DNA from: Eukaryota sp. TZLM1-RC
Lineage: Eukaryota > Metamonada: BaSk clade
Reading direction: 5' to 3'
DNA length: 64,000 bases
Assembly: GCA_040285825.1 (NCBI GenBank)
Contig: JAUPSS010000014.1
Coordinates: 252,337 to 316,336 of the forward strand
A program made the translations under genes and the position numbers. Below the pieces are notes generated by a model. The model was not told the origin of the DNA. It saw only the letters and a program-made list of their open reading frames with translations, and ran no database searches. Shown piece by piece: positions 28,780-40,200 of the stretch. Positions within the stretch are counted from its first letter, which is position 1. The number at the start of each line of letters is the position of its first letter.

Positions 28780-29460
28780 CAACTGTGAACATTTCATAAC
28801 ATTTAGAACAAAAGTACAAAATAACGTCAGGGACCAAATTTATGTAATGTTTTTATCATATCGAGTAAATTCCTTTTTAGAGCCTTTGTTATCAAAATAA
28901 ATTCTTAATGACCCCAATATTGATAGTAAGGGTTACAACAGGGCATCTATGGGTCTGACAAAAGGTGATTTGGTTGTTCTCAGCGTAGAAAATAGTTTTA
29001 TTATTTTAGATGCCATGTCCATAGACCCTTGTAGTTCTTCTAATGACATTTCATTAATTCAGATGTCAATAACCCTCTTCTTGCTGGCGAAAAATACAAA
29101 ATTGCTAAATGAGCGAAACCCATTTCCTCTGTGAATTAAAATTCTTATGCCCAATATAGGTCCCTTTGTTGTTTCCTTGCTCGGATCTTCAGGAAAAACT
29201 GCTATGGCTTTCCTCGAGGATTTTGATGTAGTTGTAAGGAAAAGAACTGGAATAAATTTCAATCGTGTTTACTGGCAAAACAGGATGGTATTTTCTATTT
29301 TTATGATAATGGTAAAAATAGTTTCTGATTCACTCTCTTCTTTTGGGAAATTTCTGAATCCTTAGCAATTAATTGTTTTGATGTAGGGGATAGAAATTGT
29401 GAGGATGTGGAGCTTTGGTGGTTTATTTCATGATTTCATATTCCTTATTGGATAAAGAAA
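28780..29460 (+). mobile_element. Old LINE family C fragment
   Basis: Aligns with the family C copy at about 55290-56110: KVQNNVRDQIYVM-like sequence, then SMGLTKGDLVVL and FIILDAMSIDPCSSSN (endonuclease core), then a frame break and GKTAMAFLEDFDVVV. Several frameshifts and a stop are present. The end of similarity is the TTGGATAAAG segment near 29455. No target-site duplication found. Confidence 0.75.
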
Positions 29461-30150
29461 ATGACAATATTTCAAAAAAATTATTTAAAATGGAGTAAAA
29501 ATTGTTTAAACTCTAAAATTGTCACAAAAACACTACTGACCACTACCAATACTGGTCACTAGATGCACTTGTTTGTTTGAGATTTGATTCACTGAACATC
29601 AAAATTAATTGATCAAATACTCTATGTCAAAGAAAATGTGTTAGCTCAAAAAAATGTGTCGGAAAATGTGTCGGCAATTAGAAAAGTGTGCATTTATAGA
29701 GGTTGATTGTACTTGATCATTTTGGTCTCCTCAGTTGTATCTAATGGTGAATTATAAGATAGTGTCAATCATTTGAAGAATTCTAATCCTATTTTCTGTG
29801 GTTAACAGTTGACTTAATAATTGATCCCTCAAAGCATAGAACCAACTAATTTCGATCAGTATCACCAAAAAGAAGCACTGTCTAAGGTATCAGCCATCAT
29901 TGAAAAATGAGGTTCTAAGAACGATTCAATTTTCTTTCCATTAGCATCAGAGTTGATCATGGACTATATCATAAAATTTTGATCTAAAGGTTATTTGATT
30001 TCAAGCTGTAATTGGCAATTGAATAATTTGGTTGGAGTGACCATTTCACCGCACATACAAGTTAATACGCGACCTTACATAGTTGCACCAATAAAGAACT
30101 CCAAACAATTACAGAAATTTTCATTGTATTTATTTACAAAAATTCAAAAG
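29461..30150. other. Intergenic, no gene recognised
   Basis: AT-rich, with a short near-repeat (AAAATGTGTCGG, twice near 29650). It is the 3' flank of the RCC1 paralogue on the minus strand. Confidence 0.35.
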
Positions 30151-32439
30151 CTAATGGTAAAAAGCATCTTTATCTAAATAATCACTCAAAATTTCAACCA
30201 AATCTCTTTCAGCAGAATACTGAATCCACCAAGGAAAACCAGATAATTCAACTAAATATTCATTCTTGATTAGTTTAACACATTTAATTAAACCGTGATT
30301 AATAAGTTTTTTTGGAGATAGGGGAGAATTGAAATAATTGAATTTATACGGTTTAATCAACTGAATGAATTTCAGATAAGGAAAGTTTTGTTCAGTGATA
30401 TTGGTAGGAAGGGTGTCATGAATTATCAATTCTTTAATGTTTAGTAAATGTACTTTAATCTTAACAGGATACTTCAAAAATACTTCCAATCTAACAATGG
30501 ATTGAGATAGTTGTCTCTTTAATAATCTTTCTGAAACCACATCAGATAGAACCACCAATTCGTTTAATGAGGTAAGATGGCTTAAATCACAAACTTGAAT
30601 GTAATCATCCTTGAGTACTAACTTCACTAGTGAAGGGGGTAATTGTTCTATATTGAAAGGATAATCAAGCTCTAGACATTTCAGATTTGATAAATGTGTC
30701 AAGTTTATAGCAAACTCGTCACCTGATCTTGACTCTCCACCAAGCTTGACAACCTCAACATTTGGGAAAAAGGACAGTAATTGTGGATCATAATCAACTT
30801 CATCAAAGTAAACATCAAGTTTTTTAATTCTAGTATTAATTACTTTGGGACCTTTATAATCATTAGTTAATCGTAATTGTAAATCACAAATATTATCCTT
30901 TAAATTTAAATTTTGAGGATTTTTTAAAAACATCACGTTTTGAATTGAATGAACACTAAACTCTTCTTGAGCAAATTGAGCTACCCTTTTACTAATACCA
31001 CATTTGGTGTATAATCTTGCTTTAACATACGGATTATTACCAAAGAGATTTTGCAAATAATTTAAATATTCCCAATAAACAAGCTTAATTAGACCACTGA
31101 ACATTCTATCCAAAGGTCGTTTTGGATAATGAAAACTGCCAAGTATTTCAGATCCAAATAACTTGACGGGTTGTGGTCGATCAATCAAATCACCTGTACC
31201 TAATTGACCTTTATCGTTCCTTCCCCAAGCCCAAACAGTGTTTTTGTTGTAGGCAAAAAGAAAGTCATGACCGACAGAAATACCTTCTATATTAGTTAAA
31301 CCATCGATACATATTGGTTCATCTTTGAAAAGTTGTTGCAAAATACTTATTCTACTCAAATCACCCCAAACAAAAACTTTACCATTATTATCAATGACAG
31401 CATAAACACCCTCAGAACCACTAATAGAAACAATATTACTCAACCCTGAAACTTTGGTGGGTTTGTTATTGAAAGGATCATCACATTTGAACCCGCAAAC
31501 TTCACCACTGGCATTAATGACAAACATTTGGTCAGCAACTAAGTCACATTGTCGTAAAGGATTTGTACAATTTGAAGACAAATAGGGATAATCACAAGAA
31601 ATGAAAAACTTAGACAAAGAATATCTATTTCTATAATAGAAATCACCAATTCCATCAATTGCCACAAAAGAATCATCAGAAACAGAAATAGAAACAATAT
31701 TAGTTAATTCTTTAATTATTTCAAATGATTTACCATCTCCCCATTTAACAACTTGACCGTCTTGTGTCAAAGCAACAGTACCGATACGAGCACAGTAAAC
31801 TTCCTTAATAATATAAGGAATTTTTATCAAAGTAATTGGCAATGTGACTCTCTTTGACATGTTAATCTGCTGATCACCATTACGCCCCCAACCATACAAC
31901 TTACCTTCAGAAGAGAGGGCAAGGGAATGGCAATCACCAGCTGAAATGGTTACAATATTAGTTAATGGCAGTTTGATTGGTGAAATTAATTTGATTATTG
32001 TGGCCCCATTACAAAGAACTTGACCTTCTTCATTATCCCCCCAACCATAAACCTCACCAGAATAAGTGAGAAGAAGTGTATGTCTAAAGCTGTTGGAGAT
32101 GCATTTAACTCCTGCCTTGCGATCGATCGGAGTAGCTGACCACTCCTTATTGAAATGCGATCGATCGGTAGTGGTCCGGACAGAAGAAAATGAGGAAACT
32201 TGGCTTGTCTCTGTGCAGATAGGTAAGTTGTGTTGGTCTTGATCGATAGTGCTTGATCCAAGTGCAATTGAGGGATTGTGAGATGGTTGTAGATAGCTGA
32301 CGAAGAAAGGATATGGACCTGATTCGGGTAAAGTTGGAGAATTTTCTCCATTGTCAATATGATTACGTTGGCAGGACCGTTTCCAAGGAGGAGAGGACGC
32401 AACACCCCCAGGAGAATACCGCTCACCAGCATCAGACAT
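30151..32439 (-). CDS. RCC1-repeat protein with leucine-rich C-terminus, paralogue 1
   Basis: 762 residues from ATG 32439. Residues about 105-430 contain RCC1-type blades with W-G-x-(N/D) motifs (VYGWGDNEEGQVL, LYGWGRNGDQQIN, VVKWGDGKS, VFVWGDLSR, VWAWGRNDKGQLGTGD), expected to fold as a beta-propeller. A linker (PKRPLDRMFSGLIKLVYWEYL) follows, then an irregular leucine-rich region at about 520-740 (LVKLVLKDDYIQVCDLSHL). RCC1 itself is a Ran exchange factor, but many proteins use the propeller for other contacts, so no function is inferred. The N-terminal 100 residues are low-complexity and differ from paralogue 2 at 42968-45217, whereas the propeller and C-terminal half are very similar. Confidence 0.85.
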   Translation of the reverse strand: MSDAGERYSPGGVASSPPWKRSCQRNHIDNGENSPTLPESGPYPFFVSYLQPSHNPSIALGSSTIDQDQHNLPICTETSQVSSFSSVRTTTDRSHFNKEWSATPIDRKAGVKCISNSFRHTLLLTYSGEVYGWGDNEEGQVLCNGATIIKLISPIKLPLTNIVTISAGDCHSLALSSEGKLYGWGRNGDQQINMSKRVTLPITLIKIPYIIKEVYCARIGTVALTQDGQVVKWGDGKSFEIIKELTNIVSISVSDDSFVAIDGIGDFYYRNRYSLSKFFISCDYPYLSSNCTNPLRQCDLVADQMFVINASGEVCGFKCDDPFNNKPTKVSGLSNIVSISGSEGVYAVIDNNGKVFVWGDLSRISILQQLFKDEPICIDGLTNIEGISVGHDFLFAYNKNTVWAWGRNDKGQLGTGDLIDRPQPVKLFGSEILGSFHYPKRPLDRMFSGLIKLVYWEYLNYLQNLFGNNPYVKARLYTKCGISKRVAQFAQEEFSVHSIQNVMFLKNPQNLNLKDNICDLQLRLTNDYKGPKVINTRIKKLDVYFDEVDYDPQLLSFFPNVEVVKLGGESRSGDEFAINLTHLSNLKCLELDYPFNIEQLPPSLVKLVLKDDYIQVCDLSHLTSLNELVVLSDVVSERLLKRQLSQSIVRLEVFLKYPVKIKVHLLNIKELIIHDTLPTNITEQNFPYLKFIQLIKPYKFNYFNSPLSPKKLINHGLIKCVKLIKNEYLVELSGFPWWIQYSAERDLVEILSDYLDKDAFYH

Positions 32440-32524
32440 TGTTTGTTGGAATGTTTCAAAAAAGATCTCATTAAATCAACTTTTACATTTTTACAAATAC
32501 TCAATTAATTTAAATTTTTTTAAT

Positions 32525-33588
32525 TATTAATTTTATTAAAAACCTATCAATCAACATCTAAATAATCCATCTCTCCCAAAACAAAAACACTAGATGCAAC
32601 TCTCTCATAGTGAGATTCAAGAGAAAGCAAAGCATCAGAAACCATCTTCAACATCCCTTAATAGAAAACACAATTCTATTTTGCCAAAACAATCTATTGA
32701 AATTTCTGTTAGTTCTTCACTTTACAATCATTCCAAAATCTTCCGAAAAACGTATAGCCGTTGGAGGAAGTAAACCAAAAAGAGAAAATACAAATGGATA
32801 CAAATTGTATTTTGCATGCTGTTGACTGGCCAATTTGGACAAAGGTTCATTGTATTTTTTGACTTAGAAACTTTCAGCATTTGAAAGAATATTATGAATT
32901 TCAGAAGCAGCAAGCCTTTCATTTGAGGCATTTGTTGTTGTTGAACTCAAATTGAATCAGTAGGTTTCTTTGTATTTCGACTGATGACGTGATACTCGTT
33001 TATGAATCAGTTTTATTAATAAACGCAGATTTCTCTCTCTCCCCTTCGTGTGTTCATCTGCCTAACGGCATCACATTATGAGGATCAACAGACATTACAT
33101 CCAATAAAATGAAGGTTCCAGGAAATCCACGTAATATGAAATCGCCTCTATTATTCTTATGAAAATCATCTTCAGTATCAAACAGATTTGACAACAGAGG
33201 TTCCAAAAAAGATTCAATTCTATGAGACTTGCACATGCAATATAATTGGTCTGATATAGCATCGTGAACCTTGCTTCTAAAAGTAATAAATTGTTTACAA
33301 TTTCACAAATGGGTAATTGAAATTTTTCGAGAACATTTACAAATTAAATTATGAGGTAAATTATCAGGCCAGATGAAGGAACGAAATCTCATATTCAAAT
33401 TCCAAGCAGAATCAGTTAAGAGAGTACCATAAACTTGAGGGATTGTTGTTACTAAGGCAGAAGAAGTACTATCACACATATTTTGTAAAAGATTTGCAAA
33501 AGCGGGATTCTTTTTCTTGGCCAAGCCAAGTCTAACATCAAAATCCAAGCTTTCAAAAATCTTTGACAATTTTTGTTGAAGCTTTTTA
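32525..33588 (-). mobile_element. LINE family D copy, 3' part (split by other insertions)
   Basis: Minus-strand copy related to families A and C. The ORF at 33569-33303 starts SKIFESLDFDVRLGLAKKKN and reaches LICKCSRKISITHL. Further pieces follow: an endonuclease core (GFPGTFILLDVMSVD) at 33060-33236 and, beyond a solo LTR, the KYNxEPLSKLA and YPFVFSLFG segment near 32740-32870. The 3' end, near an AATAAAATT at about 32540, is approximate. The 5' continuation lies at 36093-36150 because a family B LINE inserted at 33599-36082. Both interruptions are bounded by target-site duplications, so LINE D is the oldest layer. Confidence 0.82.
32933..33073 (+). mobile_element. Solo LTR (141 bp) with 4-bp TSD
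   Basis: Starts TGTTGTTGTTG and ends CTAACGGCATCA, with TATTAATAAACG inside as poly(A) signal; these are the same ends as the LTRs of the gag-only element at 15.7 kb. The duplication CATT flanks it at 32929-32932 and 33074-33077. No internal sequence remains, as expected after LTR-LTR recombination. It interrupts LINE D just after its endonuclease core. Confidence 0.9.
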
Positions 33589-33598
33589 CAGCAAAACT

Positions 33599-36082
33599 TT
33601 TTTTATTTATTGAATTTGCACACTTGATTAAATTAAATCATAACTAATGGGACGACTATCATTAAACCAAGATTTCCTCTACAAAATCTTGATTTGCTTG
33701 CTGTCTAGCTAAAGCTTCTCTAATTCGATTGAAAAACCGCGGTAATCTATTAATAATGGCAAATTGAATCCGTGAACGCCAAAAAAATATATCAAATCTT
33801 TTCATTGTTTTTTCTTGCACCATTTTTTGGAAGTCTTCAAAAAAGTTTCTGCTTCAACTGATAATCTTCCATTTATCGAAAATGGGAAAGCAATAAAAAT
33901 CAGCTTGTATTTCTATCGACATTAGCCTCTTCAATATCTTTATCATATTTTCTATGTTTCTCTTTTGCTTTAAAATCCAGAGTAGCCACAGGATTAAGTT
34001 TTCTTCTGTGAATCAAAGTATCATTTGCAACATTACATGAGACAAAGTCAACAATAGCTTCAGAATTATCAATCCAATCACAGTATACATCACCTCTATC
34101 ATCAGAACCAAAATTATTCAGAGAAAGTGTTTCCTTCAGCAAGGGCTCTTTGATACACGATATCCTTGCAGTTTGTGCCATATTGAAAACAGTGTCTCTC
34201 ACAGCATCATGTAATGAAGAACGATAAGTTATCAATTTAGAGCAATTCAGAGCATGGCGCAAAGTGAGTTGAGGTGAATTCGAACAAATACATTTTTCTT
34301 TTGATAATAAATGGTTAATGGGGATGTTCAAATATAATCTCATTTTTGTTACAAATGCTTCATTAGTGGCACACAATCCAAATCTTCGTGGTACAATGGT
34401 TACAAAAAGTGAAGAATCTGACGACTTGTTTTCACAAACACCCTTTTCCAATAACAATGAGTGAAGATCTTGATTTAAAACAGCCGAGCTGCATATATTA
34501 TTATCAAGATCTTTTTCATACATTCCAGTCAATCTTTTCTGTAATGTTCGAAGAGTGTACTTCAAATTTAAAACATTTTTTTCTGGAATATTGCCATTGA
34601 ATGATTGGGGAAAACATCGACCCCATTTTTCTACATCAATTCTTGAAATTTCTTCATTTAATGCAAAAACAGTGGAACTTTGCGTTGTCATCAATAAATC
34701 TTCCCAATCTGCAAATCTTTCGGAAAACTCAAAGATTGCATTTCTGCATCCACCAACAAAAGCACACGAGGTAAGAATAGAAGCCTTCGTCCACCCTAAA
34801 CCACCATAATGTGGACTAAGGTAAGCATGATCTGGAATTTGAAACATTTTACATCCCAGTAATTGAGACAGAACTTTTGCACGTAACTCATTAAACTTTT
34901 GAGCCAAAGGTCTAGTGACGAGAGGATTTGTAGATCGAAATATATGATTAAAATTGGAACTAAAACACAGTCTTATAATGGTAAATTTGGTGTGTTTTTT
35001 TATATCTAAATTCATCATTCGGTCAATTTTGTCAGAAATTGAGTTCAACTTTTCAAACAATTTTTTGGTAATTTCATCATTATTTCCTAAAAACGAACCC
35101 AAATGACGAATAGCATCAATTGAATATAATTTGGCTTGAATTTCAATATCATCAATTATTGTGGAAACTGGAGAATTCGATAACAAAACACATTTAAGTA
35201 AATTAAGTCGGAGACCAATTTTGGTAAATAATTCTTTAAAACATACAGTTGCTTTTTTCACAATATTTAAATCACCAATAAGCACAACATCATCCATATA
35301 TGCAATCATTTTTAGTGAAGGAAACATCTCTTGAATTTGAATTAGAATAGGATGAATGGCCAAACAAAACAAAAGAGGTCCTAGCGGATCTCCTTGCTTT
35401 ACGCCACTTGATGAACTCAAAATGTTGTTACCAAAATGTAAATTAGAATATGTGCAATATGTTGATTGAAAATATGGTATTAATTCCGGCATATATTGCA
35501 ATAGAGCACCATGGATACTGCGACGACTTAGTGAATTCAAAGCATTACTAAAATCCAATGACATGCATACATTGGATTCATTTTGACGAAATAAGACATC
35601 AGTAGCAAAAATCGCTGAAGAGACTCCATCTGTAGTATTTATACCATATTGAAAGGGTAATAAAATCTTTTTAGCTTTTTCATTGAACCTGCTTAAGCAA
35701 CACGCAGAAAAAATATTGTGTAAGCTCTCAGAGACTGCAATAGGACGAACATCCATTTTTGAATTTTTGACAAGTGCATTCAAACGAGAACTTCTTAATT
35801 CTTCTGGGTATTTGCGTTGACCAGATAATGTTTGGTTGAAAAATTTAGTCAATAAACCAAGGCAATCTTCTGAAGAAATAATCGCGGCTTTTACAGGATC
35901 AATAGTAATACCAGAAAGTCCGGCAGACTTACCACGAGGTCTCTTTTTGATAACCGAAAAAACTTCTGATGGCATCAATGGATAATTTTCCCAGTATGTG
36001 CCGTAAAAATTTTGATCCATTATAGGGTCTTCATAAGGATGAAGTATTTTTAGTTTATCTATTGTATTTTTATTGTTGGGTG
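33599..36082 (-). mobile_element. LINE family B copy (2.5 kb) with 10-bp TSD, inside LINE D
   Basis: Flanked by CAGCAAAACT at 33589-33598 and 36083-36092. It covers the reverse transcriptase through the 3' UTR and is very similar to the 22-24.9 kb copy. The LINE D sequence is contiguous across it (QEIPNRSL upstream joins the KKLQQKLSK segment). 5'-truncated relative to the 2.9-kb copy. Confidence 0.93.
33900..36020 (-). CDS. LINE B reverse transcriptase-endonuclease ORF (3' frameshift)
   Basis: 706 residues, the longest LINE reading frame in the window. It begins MDQNFYGTYWENY; the true element N-terminus lies further upstream. RT fingers and palm include KRPRGKSAGLSGITID, DVLFRQNESNVCMSLDFSNA, SGVKQGDPLGPLLFCLA and catalytic YMDD near residue 245. 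A linker carries FNGNIPEKN, then the knuckle CICSNSPQLTLRHALNC and the RLE core RGDVYCDWIDNSEAIVDFVS. An indel near 33905 (in the codons for NTQL) shifts the frame, so the last ~90 residues (FPFSINGRL to FVEEILV) are out of frame at 33665-33900. Apart from this, all motifs needed for target-primed reverse transcription are present. Confidence 0.88.
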   Translation of the reverse strand: MDQNFYGTYWENYPLMPSEVFSVIKKRPRGKSAGLSGITIDPVKAAIISSEDCLGLLTKFFNQTLSGQRKYPEELRSSRLNALVKNSKMDVRPIAVSESLHNIFSACCLSRFNEKAKKILLPFQYGINTTDGVSSAIFATDVLFRQNESNVCMSLDFSNALNSLSRRSIHGALLQYMPELIPYFQSTYCTYSNLHFGNNILSSSSGVKQGDPLGPLLFCLAIHPILIQIQEMFPSLKMIAYMDDVVLIGDLNIVKKATVCFKELFTKIGLRLNLLKCVLLSNSPVSTIIDDIEIQAKLYSIDAIRHLGSFLGNNDEITKKLFEKLNSISDKIDRMMNLDIKKHTKFTIIRLCFSSNFNHIFRSTNPLVTRPLAQKFNELRAKVLSQLLGCKMFQIPDHAYLSPHYGGLGWTKASILTSCAFVGGCRNAIFEFSERFADWEDLLMTTQSSTVFALNEEISRIDVEKWGRCFPQSFNGNIPEKNVLNLKYTLRTLQKRLTGMYEKDLDNNICSSAVLNQDLHSLLLEKGVCENKSSDSSLFVTIVPRRFGLCATNEAFVTKMRLYLNIPINHLLSKEKCICSNSPQLTLRHALNCSKLITYRSSLHDAVRDTVFNMAQTARISCIKEPLLKETLSLNNFGSDDRGDVYCDWIDNSEAIVDFVSCNVANDTLIHRRKLNPVATLDFKAKEKHRKYDKDIEEANVDRNTS

Positions 36083-36092
36083 CAGCAAAACT

Positions 36093-36150
36093 GCAAATTA
36101 AAAAGAGATCGGTTTGGAATTTCTTGAATTGATTGAACTATTTTAATTTA
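36093..36150 (-). mobile_element. LINE family D, displaced 5' piece
   Basis: On the minus strand encodes IVQSIQEIPNRSLFNLQFC, which aligns with IVQEIPTRSLPNLRFC upstream of the same region in family C at about 54950-55000, and joins in frame to CKKLQQKLSK at 33590 once LINE B and one duplication copy are removed. The 5' limit is approximate. Confidence 0.72.
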
Positions 36151-37237
36151 AAATGTCTGTGTTTCCGGAATAATACTTTTTTATTTGATTTAATTAAATT
36201 GAATTGTTGCCCTTATTGCTATATCACTTAAAGACCACGATATCCCATAAGACAGCTTTGGTATAGTTTGTAATTGCATTTAAGAAACTCTGTAACCTCT
36301 CTTTTCAAAGAAAATCTAAGATGTTGTTTGAATATTGCACTTGATCTTATAGCTCATGAATCAACTATATATTCAGAAATAAATAGATAACAATAATCAT
36401 AATGAAAATACAAAAAATAACTATCAATATTCAAAATGATAATAAAGACAAATGAAATACTTTTTAGACTTCTCAATTTTTTGGAAAACAAATTGCAATT
36501 TTTTAATTATTATTCAATTATTCAAATTGCAATTTTTTGATGAAATGCGTATTATATACCATTTTGGTATTGGTTATTTAATTTTCATTTGTCGAAATAA
36601 CTACAATATTTCAATATAATACATACAATAAATTGCAAAAATTCACACGAATACTTTCAACAATTGACCTAACCTAGACCAAAACTATACCTAATTGAAC
36701 TCTACAAACTCAATAATGGAAGATTTCCGTGATTGACTTTACCTAAAACTTGCTTGTTACTGCATTATAATACTATTTTCAATAAAGTTGAAATAACACA
36801 GAAAAACTTTAAATAATGATAAATGATGATACTACAAATAAAGCATTTCATCCTCAATTATACCAAAAGTTGAAATTGCAACGGAAACAAAATAAATGAT
36901 TGAATTATAAATCTATTTTACATTAAATTTGTCGATTTTGTGTCAAGAAATGGCATTGACGCCAGTGAAACAACTTAAACCTTGTAGTTAAATTGTAGTA
37001 GTTGTTGTCTTGTTGATTCTTTTACCGCATTCAGCAATGCGTAATGGATAGATGAGATGTTTGAATTGTTCAGATACATTTTTGTTGAAAAATGAATTCT
37101 TACCAGTTTGTCAAATTTAAATTAAATCCATGGTAGTGTTGAACTTGATGAAAGAATTCTTGTTGATGTGGCATTTTTCAAAAAGTAAATTGAGCATTTT
37201 GAGATAATAATCGAGGCATTAGGTTCACCTGCAGCAA
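36151..37237. other. Intergenic; contains a diverged repeat shared with 40.98-41.27 kb
   Basis: No ORF of note. About 36660-36900 resembles 40985-41270 in the same orientation (shared AACTCAAT, AGATTTTCGTGATTGACT-like blocks and TTGTTAC), so the LRR/coiled-coil gene is flanked by a diverged direct repeat. Its nature is unknown. Confidence 0.4.
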
Positions 37238-40200
37238 ATGCCCCCTCAGCCCTATCCTGGCGATATCTACCTTCAATGCTGTCAAAAATACGGAATCTCT
37301 CCCAAAACCGAGCTTTTAAAGATCCTTCGAAGCGACAGACTATCAAAAGTACACCTAACCAATGACTTAGACACTCTTGATGTCTCTGCTGTACTTGAAG
37401 CTTTATCTCAAACTAACACATCAACTCTTCGCATTACCGGTATTGCCCTCGATCCCTCCACTGTGCAGACACTAGTTAAACTGCTCTCTTCTAGTAAAAC
37501 CATCACCAAGCTTGCCCTCCGCTCTACCCAACTTTCGTCTCAGAGCCTTTCCATCATTTTCAAGTCCGCTTCTTCTCTCAATGACCTGGTTATTGCTGAT
37601 AATTTTATCCCTGACGATTGTCTCTCCTCTCTTTCCTCTTCTCTGCCTTTTCTAACAACACTTTCCCTCATCTCCTGTCAGCTTACCGACAACTCATGCC
37701 ATGTCATCTCACCCTTCCTACGTACTTCCAAGCTCCAGTCACTCTACCTTGAGGACAATTCAATCACCTATCAAGGCACTGAGCTCCTTGCCTCGTCTCT
37801 ACCATCTTCACTTATTTCCTTCTCAATTGCTGGAAACCCCATTGCCAATAGAGGTGTGACTCTCCTCTCCCCTCTTCTCTGTTTGTTTTCCATACTTGAT
37901 CTTCGGTCATGCAACATTGGTCCCCATGGTATTGCTTCTCTCTGCCAATGTCTCTCTGACAACGCCGGCAACGTCACTGCTTTGGCGCTTGATGATAATA
38001 GAATTGGTTCTAAGGGTGCACTTTCCCTTGCAAGAATTCTGACTTCTTTGAAAAATCTTGAAGAATTATCCTTGAATAACAACAAAATTGGTGATGGTGG
38101 CGCTGTCGCTTTGGCTTACGCAGCCGCAATGCATGATTCTTTGGTTAAATTGTTCTTGGAGGACAATCTGGTGGGAGATAAAGGTGCTGAAGCTTTGGTT
38201 AATGTTTTCAATAATAATAGTAAAGTTTTGTTTGTTTCTATTATTGGAAACTATCTCACTGAGGAAGGTGAAGTTTTGATTGGTAATCAATTAGAGGAAG
38301 TCAATCAAAGTCAAGGTGAGTTTAATATTGACGGTCAAAATGATTACGTGATGACGTGTGATGACGTGTACATGACACGCGAGCTAGAGGAATGGTTTTT
38401 TTCTAATAGAGATGATATCTATTGTAATGTTTCTGCAGTCATTCAAAGATATAGAACAGATCAAGAAGAGATCAATGATGAAATTTTTGGAATTTTGCAC
38501 TCATTAGCTGGTCCTTCAATGGACAACGTCAGTCTTGAGGATTCTGATAGAATTCCAACGACTATTGACCTTTCCAATCAAAATATTACTCCTGCTGACG
38601 TGTCAGCTTTTGCAGAAGCCCTCAGACTTTGTAACACAATCAGCAAAATTACCATTAGCAATACCAATTTCCATTGTGAACATGCTAGAATTCTTTCGAC
38701 TTCTTTAATAAACTCAGCCACCCTCAGAACCTTTTCTCTCCGTCATCATTCTCTTGCTGCTGATGGTTCTTTTGTTTTGGGACAAGCTTTGGGTAGTAGT
38801 GGGGTGGTTAGAGTGGTCATTACTGATTCGAGTACTTTGAATGATCATGGCTTGAGTTATCTTTTAAAAGGGTTAATGACTCACACAAACTCAATCACGT
38901 CACTTGATTTGTCGAGATTGGCCATCACATCACGTGCACTTTCCTATTTAGGAAAGTATTTGTCGACTACCAATACAATTCAAGATTTGTGTTTAGATGG
39001 GAGCAATCTTTCTAACAATAGCAACTCTGACTTTAAAACGTTTGTAGAATCAATAATAATGGCAAATAATTCTCTAAATAGTCTTTCTCTGAGATCTTGT
39101 GGTCTTGATGACGTGATCCAATCAGATTTGATTGGGTTAGTTACCAAGAGTAGTTCGCTCAAAAAGTTGATATTGGAGGATAACAAATTTTCAGTAACAT
39201 GTCAAGAAGAGATCACGAGCAGGGCAAATTTTGTCGAAGTTTCCTTTAATGGGGGTCTCAATAGAACATCTAGAACCCCCGTTTTGAAAACTTCAAAATT
39301 TGTTCATCAGCCAATCAATGATGATGTGTTGGATGACGTTTCTGATTGCAAAAAATTGGAAGATGAGCTCTCAAAGGTTGTCAATCAAATAGAGTGTTTA
39401 AATATCAAGAAAAACCATCTGCTTTCAGCGATAAGGAGGAAAAAAGAAGAAAAAATCCAGGAAATTTCTGAAAAACATCTAGAAATTGCTCTCGGTGAGG
39501 CTTCTAAATCTACCGAAAACAAAGCTCCATCCATGACTGAGATTTCAAAAGAATTCAAGCTTGATTATGACCGTAGCTATCGTACTTACACTGCTAATAT
39601 TGCTTTTGTTGATTCTAAAGTTAGAAGCATTTCTGAAGAGGTCAATAAAACTAGGAAAAGTCTTGAAGATTCTGACACTGTGGTCAATGATTTTCTTGCT
39701 AAAAGAGATGGTCTTATCAATCAAATGAAGGAAATTCTACTTGAGAATGATGGTTTAACCAAAGCAGAATCAATACAAAACGAGCTTGAAAAACTTGAAT
39801 CAATGGTGTTGGAATCAATCAAAAAACGTGACACATTACGTGATCAGCTGTTGACCCTTGTTGACCAATTATCTGACAGTATCTCTGAATACAAGAGCCA
39901 CTTGCATAGCTTTGAAAGCCATTTGGACCAAATATTAACTGATGAAGGTGGCAACAACAGTCCTAATTCTACTCTGGACAAGGCATATGAGGTGTTAACA
40001 TTAAATTTAACCAAATTGGCCGAATTAAAGTCATTCTGTGGTTTAGTTGAACAGCGAGATAAAGAAGCTTTTGATAAATGGACCCGATCAAAAGAAAAGT
40101 TAGATTTAGTGCGTAATAGCTTGAATGATGCTGAAAATGAAGAAATTAATTCATATGAGGCATTTCTCCAAGCCAGGAGGTGCACTCAAGAAGCTTATCA

